Shown in pieces: positions 21,616-32,709 of a DNA stretch of 64,000 nucleotides. A model generated the notes under the pieces. It was not told the origin of the DNA. It did no database searches and was given only the letters and a program-made list of their open reading frames with translations. The position numbers were made by a program, and so were the translations under genes. This DNA comes from Clavelina lepadiformis (taxonomy: Eukaryota > Chordata > Ascidiacea > Aplousobranchia > Clavelinidae). Position 1 is the first letter of the stretch; each line of letters begins with the position of its first letter. The DNA lies in assembly GCF_947623445.1 (NCBI RefSeq), contig NC_135242.1, positions 2,790,001-2,854,000 on the forward strand. Direction: 5' to 3'.

Positions 21616-24600
21616 ATGTCTGAAGTAACCGGGGTTGTACAGTCACAGAAAAAGAAAAAGCCTTGGCTTGGGCAAGCTGCACCTCCCGGTTATGTGCCTG
21701 GATTGGGCAGAGGGTAAGAAAATTGGATGAGTTTAACTACTTTTCTATTTCGCACAATATTGGCACAACTAATTTCGATAATTGTATAAGCAATGATTAC
21801 AGATTTTACCATTTTCATGTCCGGCCGCAGCCTTCTGTGATTTGCTGTTTGTGTAAGTGTCACTTTTATTTGCACAGAGCTACAGGCTTCACCACCCGAT
21901 CTGATATTGGTCCCGCTCGTGATGTCAGTGATCCAACTGATGATAGACATGCTCCGCCTGGACTCAGGACCGTCGGTGATCAGATGAAAGCATCCCGCAA
22001 AACAGAAGAGGAAGACGAAGATTTAAATGATGCTAACTATGATGAAGTAATTATGATAAAACATAAGACTTTGTGATACAAACAACTATGATGACTTTGT
22101 TGGGTAAAAAAATATATATATACTTTTTCATCTTGGATTATTCATTAGTGGTGCTCAATGTGGCTAAATATTCAAAATGTCCAGCTGGTACTTTTTTGGC
22201 TTTGAACATGAGAGTATACATTGTATGCCACCAATATACCATAATTTTGAATAACACTAAAATGTTTGTCTTTAGTTTTCCGGTTACGCTGGAAATCTTT
22301 TCTCATCTGGACCTTATGAGAAAGATGACGAAGAAGCAGATGCCGTTTACGAGACCGTGGATCGCAAGATGGACGAGAGGAGGAAGCAATACAGAGAGAA
22401 ACGGGAAAAGGAAGAGTTGGAAAAATTTCGTGAAGAAAGACCCAAGATCCAGCAAATGTTTTCTGACCTTAAGCGGAAACTCTCCGTGGTATAAAAACTT
22501 ACGTCTCACGCAATGCATAAGAACATATACTTAGAATACAATAGATAAGTCGGTATTATCACAAGTAGTAATGCGGGTATATGTGACATGTTTCATCTTC
22601 TTCAGATATCTGAAGATGACTGGACAAATATTCCTGATGTAGGTGATGCTAGAAATAAACGACAACGTAATCCAATGCGGGAAAAAATTACACCAGTCCC
22701 TGACAGCTTGTTCACCAGAGGGCTTGCACAGAATGCAACAGTTAATACTTTGGATGCCAGGTAAGTTTCCGGAGTTTTACAGTCTTTAATATTTGTTTCA
22801 TGCATGCTTACTAGTGGCGGCACTTTGCACAATAAAGTTGTTTCCCTTGGATTAAAAACTTTTAATTATATTGAAAGTAATTAAAATACATATAATCAAT
22901 TAAAACGTCCATTGCCATTTCGGCTATTAATTTTTGTTGGATTTTAGACAGCAGCAGTTCGGTGGCATAAACACACCGTTCCCCGGGGCTTCCGGTTTAA
23001 ATACGCCGTTTCCAGGCACCGCTACTCCAGGATGGGCCACGCCAGCCGGTGAGTTAGATATGAGAAAAATCGGTCAAGCCCGTAACACTCTGATGGACAT
23101 GCGACTAAGCCAGGTTTGTGCTGCATTTTAGTATCATTCCATTTGTGCTTTGGCTTGAATTGCACAGAACCATGGTTAGTTCATTAACATTAATATGTTG
23201 ACAAATTACATCTTGATGAAAAAATTGAAAGCACCATAAAGCAATGTGTTGTTTATAGTATCTACAGCAATTTAGCGAAATATATGACGCTAGTGCTTAA
23301 TTTTGAAGGTGTCAGATTCCGTGACAGGACAAACAGTTGTTGATCCCAAAGGTTATTTGACCGACTTGCACTCGATGCTGCCACAGTATGGCGGCGACGT
23401 GGCCGACATCAAAAAAGCCCGTTTGTTGTTGAAATCAGTTAGGGAGACCAACCCCAAACACCCTCCAGCTTGGATTGCATCTGCTCGGTTAGAAGAAGTC
23501 ACCGGAAAGTTGCAAGTTGCCCGAAATATTATCATGAAGGGAACAGAAATGTGTCCTAAGGTAAAGTGGTTAGTGAACACGATTTTAAAAACAAATCATG
23601 TTCATGTCTGGGAAATTAAAAGTGTTTTTCTTATTGCTGGTTCTAGCAATTCAACTGGAATATTGTAACATTATTTACACAATTTCTAGAGTGAGGACGT
23701 TTGGTTAGAGGCAGCCCGTCTACAACCAAGCGACACGGCCAAAGCTGTTTGCGCCAGTGCTATTGTGCAACTGCCACAGTCTGTGAGAATATGGATTCGA
23801 GCAGCTGGTCTTGAGACAGATGCAAAAGCCAAAAAAAGAGTTTTTCGAAAAGGTTGGTTGCTTTTGTTGCACATTTCGAGTTGTTCGTCGGTTGAATTGA
23901 CTGACCACCATGATGCTCAAATAACATTTGAATGTATTTTCTCAAGGAATTTTTAAATATAATACTGTTCTTTTCACTGTCGGTGTCTGTTATTCGAACA
24001 AAAATGTTATGCACAAGTCTTTGTTTGCCGTTTACCCAAAATCTTTATGTTGTGGTCGTTGACAGTTGACAAACTAAATAATTTTAGCGCTTGAACACGT
24101 GCCGAATTCAGTGAGACTTTGGAAGGTTTCGGTTGAACTGGAAGATACCGATGATGCAAGAATAATGCTATCGAGAGCAGTTGAGTGTTGTCCTCACAGC
24201 ACAGAGCTGTGGCTGGCGCTTGCGAAGTTAGAAGACTACCAAAATGCAAGAAAGGTTGGAAATCCTGAAATAGTATAAAATTAAACGACTTTAATGTCAT
24301 AGCTGTGCCACAGATTTATAGTGCATTTTTTATTAATAATTAAATACATGTAAATATACAGAAGAAAATTCAGTAAATTTTTGTTATCGGATCAACCAGA
24401 CATTGTTTAAGTGATTACACCAGTAAATGGTTCATCGGATTCAGCCTTAACTATATGGGGAGATCCTGAATCATATCATATTTTGCATGAATAATAACAA
24501 AACATTTTTGTACATAGGTACTCAATAAGGCGAGAGAGCATATTCCCACCGATCGCCATATTTGGATAACCGCCGCCAAACTTGAAGAAGCAAACGACAA

Positions 24601-27443
24601 TATGAAGATGGTTGATAAAATCATTGAAAGATCAATCGTATCGCTCAAGGCCAATATGGTCGACATAAGCCGGTGCGATAACTTATTTGCTACATTTACT
24701 GTACAAGCAGACTCTGTAAAGTTGTGTGGACATAACTTTTTTTTATTTAAATGTAAATGAATTTCAGAGCCCAGACGCTAATAGGTTGTCTTAGATTATC
24801 TTAGTTGCCAGTATAGCTTTGCAAAGTGGAAAGCTGAACCATTTTCTTAACCTAAAGTAAATTATACATTATGTCCAGTAGAGTACCGGTAAGTGGACAT
24901 CTACACTCTACAGGATCGTTGTCAAACAGTGGTGTTAGCGAAACAAACGCCATACTATACATTACATAGAATAGAAAATATTCGTTTAAGTTTTCGTGAA
25001 ACTGGGGTGGTTGTGTTATCAGGAAAGTTTTTAATCGGATTCCACTGTAATTGTATATCATGTAATTGCAGAGATCAGTGGATACAAGATGGTGAGAACG
25101 CGGAAAAATCTGGGAGCATTGTAACTTGCCAGAGCATTATCAAAAATGTGATTGGTAAGCAACATCTTTTTTCTGACCCTAATCACGGTTATGCCTTGAG
25201 TTGCGTTGCATACAATTACTAGAGATTACTGTGATATTGCATATTAAAGCATTTGTAACTCCACAAGTTTGGTTGCTTTGGTCATGGATTGCTAAATACT
25301 GTATAGTAAAAAATATAAATGATAACGATACTTACTTATGCAGTAAAGATTAAACCTTGTCTCAATATTCCAGGTATTGGTGTCGAAGATGAGGATAGGA
25401 AGCACACCTGGATGGACGACGCCGAGAGCTGCATCTCTCACGGAGCTTATGAATGTGCTCGGGCAATCTACGCCCACGCACTCAACACCTTGCCTAGGTA
25501 CAAGATTAACAAGACGACTCACCACCTTCTTAATTCTTTTAACAGCAGCCAGCTGGCGTTATTTTTTCGCTCAAAAACCCAATTTTCTGTGAATGTTTCC
25601 CAGTAAGAAGAGCATCTGGTTGAGGGCGGCTTATCTCGAGAAGAGCCACGGCTCCCGTGAGTCTCTCGAATCCCTTCTGCAGAAAGCAGTGGCTCATTGT
25701 CCAAAGGCCGAAGTTTTATGGCTTATGGGAGCTAAATCAAAATGGATGGCCAATGACGTTGCTGCAGCTAGGTGTGAAATGCAGTAGTTTAAAGAGCAGC
25801 AATGTAAAAAATCTGAAAGCAATCACCCTATGAACTTTATTGAAATGCCGTGTCATTGCGCAGACTAATTAATTCGGAGTTTTAAGCATGCTCTTGTTTT
25901 TAGATCTATCCTAGCGTTAGCTTTTCAAGCAAATCCGAATTCTGAAGATATCTGGCTTGCTGCGGTGAAGCTCGAATCAGAGAACAATGAGCACGACAGA
26001 GCAAGGAAACTGCTCGCCAAAGCAAGAGCAAACGCCTGCACGGCACGTGTCATGATGAAGGTCAGTTATTGTGAAATACTTTGTCAAATTAATTACTGTA
26101 TTATTATCAAAACCTTATCCAACTGTTAAGAATTTTGCTTTCGTTGTTATTGCGCAGTCTGTCAAGTTGGAATGGTGCCTGAACAAGCTCGATAACGCGG
26201 ATTCATTGCTCAGTGAAGCAACGAAGCAGTATCCGGAGTTTGCCAAGTTGTGGATGATGAAGGGACAGATCCAAGAACAACTTGGAAAAGTTTTGGAGGC
26301 CCGCGAAGCTTACACAGCGGTGAGATCGCTTTTGTTCTGACAACATCAAGTTTTACTGGTGTCGTGATTTTATTGTCCCAGTAACGTTCATATTCGATTA
26401 ATCGGACTTACCAGTCCTGATTTTTAACGTCGACTTTATCAAAGGGACTTGGAAAATGCCCGCGTGCCATTCCACTTTGGATCCTATTGAGCAAGCTCGA
26501 ACAAAGCAAAGGGAATTTGACCAAGGCTCGGGCAGTTCTTGAAAAAGCAAGATTGAAAAATCCAATGTGTGCAGACCTTTGGTGAGTTTGTTAGGAAACC
26601 GCCTCCCATCCAATCTGATTTCATTCAGACGTGCTTTGTGACGTAATATCGAACACAATTGACCTTGCTGAAAAGTATTTGATTGTCAGCGCACGTACCC
26701 GACACCCATATGTTAAACTGACCGGATCCTTCGTTTATGTTAAGGCTGGCTTCCATAAGACTTGAATGGAATGCTGGTATCAAAAACATTGCTAGTAGTT
26801 TGATGGCACGCGCCTTGCAAGAATGCCCATCATCTGGCCTGCTTTGGGCTGAAGCCATTTTTATTGAAGCCAGGCCACAACGAAAAACAAAAAGCGTGGA
26901 CGCTTTGAAAAAATGTGAACACGACTCCTCAGTGCTGCTCGCCGTGGCGAGGTATCTCATTTTGTTGTGGGCCTAAATTTAATCGACGTTTATCTTGTTG
27001 GAATAGTAATTGCTGAACCAATTGAACCACTTAACAGATTGTTTTGGAGTGAAAGAAAACTCACAAAAGCAAGAGAATGGTTCCTTCGAACTGTTAAAAT
27101 TGATCAAGATTTCGGAGACGCTTGGGCTTTTTTCTACCGGTTTGAACTCAACCACGGAAACGAGGTAACGGCTGGGTTAACTTCATTCACGTATAAAAGA
27201 AAATCTAATAGAATAATTCTTTAGATTCTTAACGCTTTTCTGTTTCTATTTCGAGCTGTAAGGTACAGGTAAAATTGTCTTGTCATACAGGAAAAACAGA
27301 AAGAAGTGCTGAAACGTTGCGTGAACGCCGAACCTCGTCACGGCCAAATGTGGCAATCCGTATCCAAAGACATCACGAACTGGAAATTAAAAACGAAAGA
27401 ACTTCTTCTGTTGGTTGCCGCTAAAGTATCTGTCGCGTTTTAA
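21616..27443 (+). CDS. PRPF6: pre-mRNA-processing factor 6 (U5 snRNP / tri-snRNP bridge)
   Basis: Eighteen exons, every junction in frame, 951 aa: 21616-21713, 21878-22046, 22276-22488, 22606-22760, 22948-23113, 23309-23560, 23690-23852, 24088-24254, 24518-24672, 25072-25154, 25374-25497, 25604-25771, 25904-26060, 26158-26319, 26445-26581, 26745-26951, 27038-27164, 27291-27443. PRPF6 bridges U5 and U4/U6 in the spliceosomal tri-snRNP. The N-terminal PRP1 region carries [39 protein letters not shown] and [11 protein letters not shown]; the rest is a long HAT/TPR solenoid ([43 protein letters not shown]). Length is close to human PRPF6 (about 941 aa). The C-terminal tail is shorter in conserved sequence than human, but the stop is in frame. 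Housekeeping gene; no sign of degeneration. Confidence 0.97.
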
Positions 27444-27873
27444 AAGTCGAAAACCCCAAAATCGGTTGAACTTGTGACACCCATCCATGCACAAACAACG
27501 CTGATGTGACCGCAGGACAACACAAATGTGCGCTAGTGAAGCACAAACTGAGATTGTGCGCCACTTTGCAGTTCCCTTTTTGGAATTGTCGTGGTTTTGT
27601 GACTTGATAAACAAAGCAATGCAAGATATCAATCATATCTCATGAAACACTTTGTGGCCACATCGAGGGTTACCACAAACAGCACATACAAGTTTCTGGC
27701 AGAAGTAAGCTAGTCATACGGAAAGTATTTTAACCACGCATGAGCTACGGAAGTGTGCTGTAAAACGTTTTAAGCGTCTAATCACGTTTGTGTGAATTCA
27801 GCTTACCATGCGTTTTCTGTAGAGCAAAATCTTAATTAAAACTTAGCACATTAAGAGTGGTGTTATTTCAAAG

Positions 27874-27879
27874 AATAAA
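27874..27879 (+). terminator. candidate polyadenylation signal of PRPF6
   Basis: AATAAA about 430 nt after the PRPF6 stop codon; the first canonical hexamer downstream that I noticed. Confidence 0.4.
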
Positions 27880-28347
27880 GGAACAGTTTGTGCAGGTGTG
27901 GCTATTTCCCATTTCTTGCCAATTAGTATATTCCAGCGGTCCTCAACCACCCAGACCTTGGTTACCAAAAGCATAGTAGCAAACAAGCGCAGTTGAACGG
28001 CGCGTTAGGAGAACGAAAGAGAACAAGTGTGGGAAAAACAAGATATCTTGCATGGAAATTGCTGCTGTAATAACGTAGCGAAATTACTTTCCCAGTAACA
28101 ACTACTGTACCAATAACGAGAAACGGCAAAGCGCGCAAAGGTTAATTAGGTAATTACCCAGAGTTGTGACAACATTCATCAAAATCGAGTCGCAATTTAA
28201 GTTTTTTAGGATGAACAGAACGGAGTCATTTGGTAAACAAGATTCAAGTCAATGTATACGACAAAACCAAACTGACAGCAAAAAATACTGTTTTTGTCAA
28301 CAAGAAATTTGTTGTGTTTGGCTCCTGCAGCACGCATTCGTATAGAC

Positions 28348-28756
28348 CAGGGGTGTCAAACTCAATCGCTACAGGGGCCAAAACTTATTTAACGCCGCGG
28401 GCCGTAAGGATAAAAGTTGATTGAATGTTTCGTGACACGAAACATGAATTGAAACAACACCAAATTCTTGATTTTTTTGACTGGGCTATTTTTGATTATT
28501 CTTGTCTTACATCATTAAGTTTCATTCATCTCGTAGCAAAAGTATTAAAGAATTAACAAACAATAAAGAAAAAAGCAGCCTAAATTACAAGCGTTGGAAT
28601 GAATCGATTTATTCTATCGTATGATTGGGCAACTGCTGTGCTGCTGTATTGTGCGATTTGTTGCAATGACCTCGCGGGCCGGAAATAGTTCAGTGTATAA
28701 AATAACATTGCGGGCCAAGTTTTATTGTAAAGCGGGCCGGGAGTTTGACACTTATG
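28348..28756. mobile_element. nonautonomous hAT-type element (MITE), 409 bp
   Basis: Left end CAGGGGTGTCAAACTC and right end (reverse complement) CATAAGTGTCAAACTC. Flanks GTATAGAC (28340-28347) and GTGTAGAC (28757-28764) form an 8-bp target duplication with one mismatch. Interior GC-rich words CGCGGGCC and GCGGGCC recur in inverted positions, as in the hAT MITEs at 43424 and 56254. No ORF. Confidence 0.85.
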
Positions 28757-29413
28757 GTGTAGACTGACTATTATAAGTTACGCATTATGTGTTTGACAAA
28801 AGCTTGTGTCACCTTAATGCGGAAGCTTAACAACATCTGTCTCAAGTCAAGTCTTTGCAAAATGTGACGCAAGTAATTTGACTGAAAATGTGACTATATT
28901 TTTATGCTGTATCTGTTATGTCTGCATGTGTAGATGTGCGGACATGTGAGTTATGCACAATTACACTTGAGCCTTATACATACAGCTATACACAAATATG
29001 TGTGTCAACAGTTTTTTGTAGATATGTCCAAATGCAGCTATCATAGCATAGCAGGTGAACACATGAAATATCAGCATACGGTTGTAACACATAGGCCAAG
29101 TTGCATATATCAGTACATAGCTGGGCCTGCATGTAACTGCACATATCTGGGTACAGCTGCAATCCCACTCACTGTACTAATATAAGCCTGTCTGCCTATA
29201 GGAGTGCAAATTTTAAAAAGCTGTTAGTCTGCTTGAGCTTTGCAAAGTTAAGCAAGCAGTCTGAGATTAAAGTAGGCATCCAAATTTTTAATCACTTTTA
29301 TCAGTGTAAAGCTAATAATGGATGAAGCTCGATAAAACTATGGTAGCTTGATCACTCAAAAAAATAGAACACAAATTTATAAGTGCTACCACTTTCAAAG
29401 TTCTAAGTAAAGA

Positions 29414-29512
29414 GTCTAGCGCAGAAGTGCACAACCACAGGATGCATTTCTATACTAGACCCCACCTACTCAAATTGTGAAGTCATTTGGTTGTGTACTT
29501 CTGCAGTAGACC
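29414..29512. mobile_element. hairpin MITE family, copy 2
   Basis: Inverted ends GTCTAGCGCAGAAGTGCACA and GTCTACTGCAGAAGTACACA, with the shared interior ACCACAGGATGC and CAAATTGTGA of copies 1 and 3. A target duplication is not clear. Same orientation as copy 1. Confidence 0.65.
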
Positions 29513-29680
29513 TGAAGTAGAATTATCAATAAGTTTTTATATGGCGATGAAGCAGACATTTTGTTTTTTGTGAAAACATTCTTAATACTGCACACTAGCT
29601 CATTGAGAATGTTTTCAGCGAGAAGCAAAACGTCTACTCCAATAATATACACTATAAGAATGCAGTTTGGGTAAGTTATG

Positions 29681-29786
29681 GGGTCTAGTATGATATACAA
29701 GTGCATAACCAGATGACGTCACAATTTGAGTGAATGTGGTCTAGTATAGAAATGCATCCTGTGGTTGTGCACTTGTATACTAGACC
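29681..29786. mobile_element. hairpin MITE family, copy 3 (best preserved)
   Basis: Starts GGGTCTAGTATGATATACAA and ends ACTTGTATACTAGACC. The 9-bp word TAAGTTATG flanks it exactly on both sides (29672-29680 and 29787-29795). It is inverted relative to copies 1 and 2. Perfect flanks suggest the most recent insertion of the three. Confidence 0.75.
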
Positions 29787-29917
29787 TAAGTTATGTATAT
29801 ACTTTACTTCTGCTTTGAGTGTATTTGAATTCATTTTAAATAAAATCTTTCTCGGCTTATTGGGTTAAATCATGCACTAATTTTCTTTTCATATATTTTC
29901 TATCAGATTAAACCACC

Positions 29918-31117
29918 ATGTCTTACATAGTGCCAAAATTAGCTGGACGATACAATGTGGCATGTACTGACATTATTACAAAAGTTGGCAGAGATCGTGT
30001 TTTCTTTCGGCTCTACTACCCCACACAGAATGCACCAGATCCTCAAACGGTACCAAGATGGTTGGGCGATGATGCGTGGAACTATGCTCATGGTTACGCT
30101 GATTACTTGGGCTTACCATATTTGGGGTGGTTGTTTAGATATCTACTTTATGGTGCCCAATTACCTTGCACATGGAATGGCAACTTTGTCTTGCCAGAAG
30201 GGAGAGACAAGCTGCCAGTGGTGGTTTTTTCACATGGCTTAGGTGGAACTAGGTTCATATACAGCGCTATGTGCTTGAATTTGGCATCTCACGGTTGCAT
30301 TGTAGCTGCGATTGAACACGCTGACGGAACAGCTGCCACTACTTTTTATTACGAACAAAATGAAAATGGTGAAAAGATAAAGAAGTGGACAGAATACAAG
30401 AAGGATGTTGGCAATCTTCCAAATGAATTTGAAATTCGAAATGAGCAAGTTCACTTCAGAGCTGATGATTGCATTAAATTGCGCAATCACCTAGAGGAGA
30501 TTAACAATGGTAACTTTGAGTCGGTGGACCCAGCCATTGATTTGTCTGTCTTTCAAGGCGCATTTGATTTTGAAAAATGTGTGATGATGGGACATTCGTT
30601 TGGGGCAGGTACAACAGTTGCTGTACTTTCCAAAGACCAGCGTTTTAAAGCTGCCGTTTGCCTTGATCCCTGGTTGTATCCACTAGACAAAGAAGTGTAT
30701 AAGAATGTTAGTGCAATCCCTATTTTGTTTGTTAATACTGAAATGTATCAATCAGAAGCAATGTTAGCAAATATAAGGAAGCTTGACAGCGATACGTTTA
30801 ATGTCGATGTTGAACGACTTACGTTCACTGTGATGGGGGCAGTTCATCAGACTCACAGCGATTTCCCGCTTGTGGTACCTTTCAATTTTCTTGCAAAATA
30901 TTTTGGTTTGGTCGGCACTATAGACCCTTTGCTTGGCGTTGAAATCATTGTCAGTCTCTTTTCAAGTTTTCTTGGTAAGCATTTAAATGAAGACTTTGGG
31001 AGCCCAATAGAGGAGGTCATTAAGACCTACAAGGATCTAGTACATGTTGGTCCAACTCTTAAGTTGGACGAAGACAAGGTAGAAAAGTCAAAAAATACTC
31101 TGCGTTCTTCTTTATAG
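29918..31117 (+). CDS. PAF-acetylhydrolase, intracellular type II-like (copy 1)
   Basis: Intronless 399-codon ORF of the PAFAH2/PLA2G7 lipase family, alpha/beta-hydrolases that remove the sn-2 acetyl or oxidised acyl chain of PAF and related phospholipids. The nucleophile is Ser227 in GHSFG, with Asp250 (in CLDPW) and His310 (in AVHQTHSDF). The Ser-Asp spacing of 23 matches the human enzymes. The oxyanion region FSHGLGGTRFIYS and the EHADGTAATTFYY segment are typical. No signal peptide, so cytosolic like PAFAH2. A splice acceptor 11 nt upstream of the ATG suggests an upstream 5' UTR exon or a trans-splice site. AATAAA lies at 31589-31594. Copy 2 at 39065 has the same length and strand; an unrelated minus-strand gene lies between them. 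Confidence 0.93.
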   Translation: MSYIVPKLAGRYNVACTDIITKVGRDRVFFRLYYPTQNAPDPQTVPRWLGDDAWNYAHGYADYLGLPYLGWLFRYLLYGAQLPCTWNGNFVLPEGRDKLPVVVFSHGLGGTRFIYSAMCLNLASHGCIVAAIEHADGTAATTFYYEQNENGEKIKKWTEYKKDVGNLPNEFEIRNEQVHFRADDCIKLRNHLEEINNGNFESVDPAIDLSVFQGAFDFEKCVMMGHSFGAGTTVAVLSKDQRFKAAVCLDPWLYPLDKEVYKNVSAIPILFVNTEMYQSEAMLANIRKLDSDTFNVDVERLTFTVMGAVHQTHSDFPLVVPFNFLAKYFGLVGTIDPLLGVEIIVSLFSSFLGKHLNEDFGSPIEEVIKTYKDLVHVGPTLKLDEDKVEKSKNTLRSSL

Positions 31118-32709
31118 AAATATGATTTTATTACATTATGATATTTATTGCTATCTATTTTCTGTATGCAACAGTATGTGGACCGGACCGTATTTTGTAC
31201 TGCAAGTTTCATTTACCAAAATTTATCGTTGAATAGTTCCTTTTGTGTACATCAAGCTTTAGGTTTGTATTGTAGTGATGAAACTTGCCGTACTAATTAA
31301 TATAAATATTGTAGGATATCCTGATTGGACTCAGGGTTGAATTTATCCTACAGAAGTATTTAAATGAAGCCATTTTGCAACTTCATATGAGTTACAATTC
31401 GCAAACTATTCTTGCCGGTATTTGGAGTAACAGTATGTAAATCATCATGCACTTGCTTAATCTTATAATGTTGCATTTCACATTCGAGTAACCACATACA
31501 CCATGGACTGTGACGGATTGTTGAAAATTTGTGTCTTCAATCAAATATGAGACACAAACTCGTGAGATTCAGAATTTTATTTCTGTCAAATAAATTTCTG
31601 TATCCGATTCTATTTCTTGTATTTGATGTTATTATGCCTGGTGGCAACCACAGCATGTTTAATGTGTCTTCTTTGTTGGATATGCTGGAATAAACACTAT
31701 TCTACTAGTCTTATTATCAAAGTAAGTTGACAATACGACAAAGCTTGCAAGTAAAATAGTAATTAGCCACATTGCTAAGTTAACAAGAATATCTTTATCT
31801 AAATACTAACAATGGCTATAGTGGTAGATGCATGCAATATAAAATATGCTTGAGGTGATAGTGTGGCTTAGTTAGAGAGAAAGTTGACATGGGGTAAGTA
31901 GTTGCAAATAAGTAATAAGACAACCGATGCAGAAAGGTTCACAATTCAGTTATTTGCGAAAAACTCTGCCTATCAGTAGTTTTCGACTAACATCTTCCCT
32001 CAGAAGTTAGAATAATGACAATAGCAAAAGTCACTATAAATACATATGAGACAAAAGGGTGCAAACAATTAAGAGTGAAGACGATTATCAATACATCCGG
32101 TACGAAATTGTTAAATAATACAATGGACAGGGACAAAATGCAGACAAGATGTTAGTTTGAACATTTTTTCTGCAAATAAATGAATCATAAGCCATTTACT
32201 GTTATTTTATTGGCAAACTGCTTAGTACTAAAAATATGTTTGCTTTGATTCCTGATTATTATATTTGTTGGTTTGAAAATGCATATTCACGTTAAGCAAA
32301 TTATTTCTACTGAGTGCTTTTTTAACCTTTGTGCTAAAAATGTTGGATGCATTTCAAATCAGTCATCACAAGTTATGTGCAAAACAATATTGATCATTGC
32401 ACAACATAAACTTCAAAAAGTTTGCGAGTATTTAAGTGCGACGATAAATTCCATGTTCAGCTGAATGTGAACAGAGCAAAGTAAATTGACGATATATTGT
32501 CAATTTTTTAAAGAGGTTCACATGAAATTATTACCCTTGACGAAGTGTTAATATTGCACTGCCAATAGTTGGCACAAAGATGCAATTTGGTTCATTCATC
32601 CACGAGGCATAGCAAATTAGGATTATGCCGATACTAATTGCCACTTGATACATCACCGGTACATTTAAAGTTGTGCGGTAAGTTGTTGTGTAAATGTAAA
32701 ACGTGCTGG
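31118..32709. other. convergent intergenic region
   Basis: Lies between the PAF-AH copy 1 stop and the stop of the minus-strand coiled-coil gene. AATAAA occurs at 31589-31594 and again near 31687 on the plus strand. No further gene or repeat is recognised. Confidence 0.5.

Larger units (their letters stand above)
27444..29917. other. intergenic, repeat-bearing region between PRPF6 and the first PAF-AH gene
   Basis: Contains the PRPF6 3' UTR, a hAT-type MITE (28348-28756), and two hairpin MITE copies (29414-29512, 29681-29786). The short ORFs around 28934-29185 have no domain or splice context. A splice acceptor (TTTTCTATCAG) ends at 29906. Confidence 0.6.

Noticed and set aside
21663-22534. 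Two long plus-strand ORFs at the start of PRPF6
   Set aside because: They read through introns; only parts of them are PRPF6 exons, as shown by splice sites and the PRPF6 sequence.
27950-28000. hAT end at CAGCGGTCCTCAACC
   Set aside because: It resembles a hAT terminus, but no inverted partner or 8-bp duplication was found nearby.
28934-29185. 83-codon plus-strand ORF with Tyr/His/Cys-rich product
   Set aside because: No domain, no splice sites, biased repetitive composition; likely chance.
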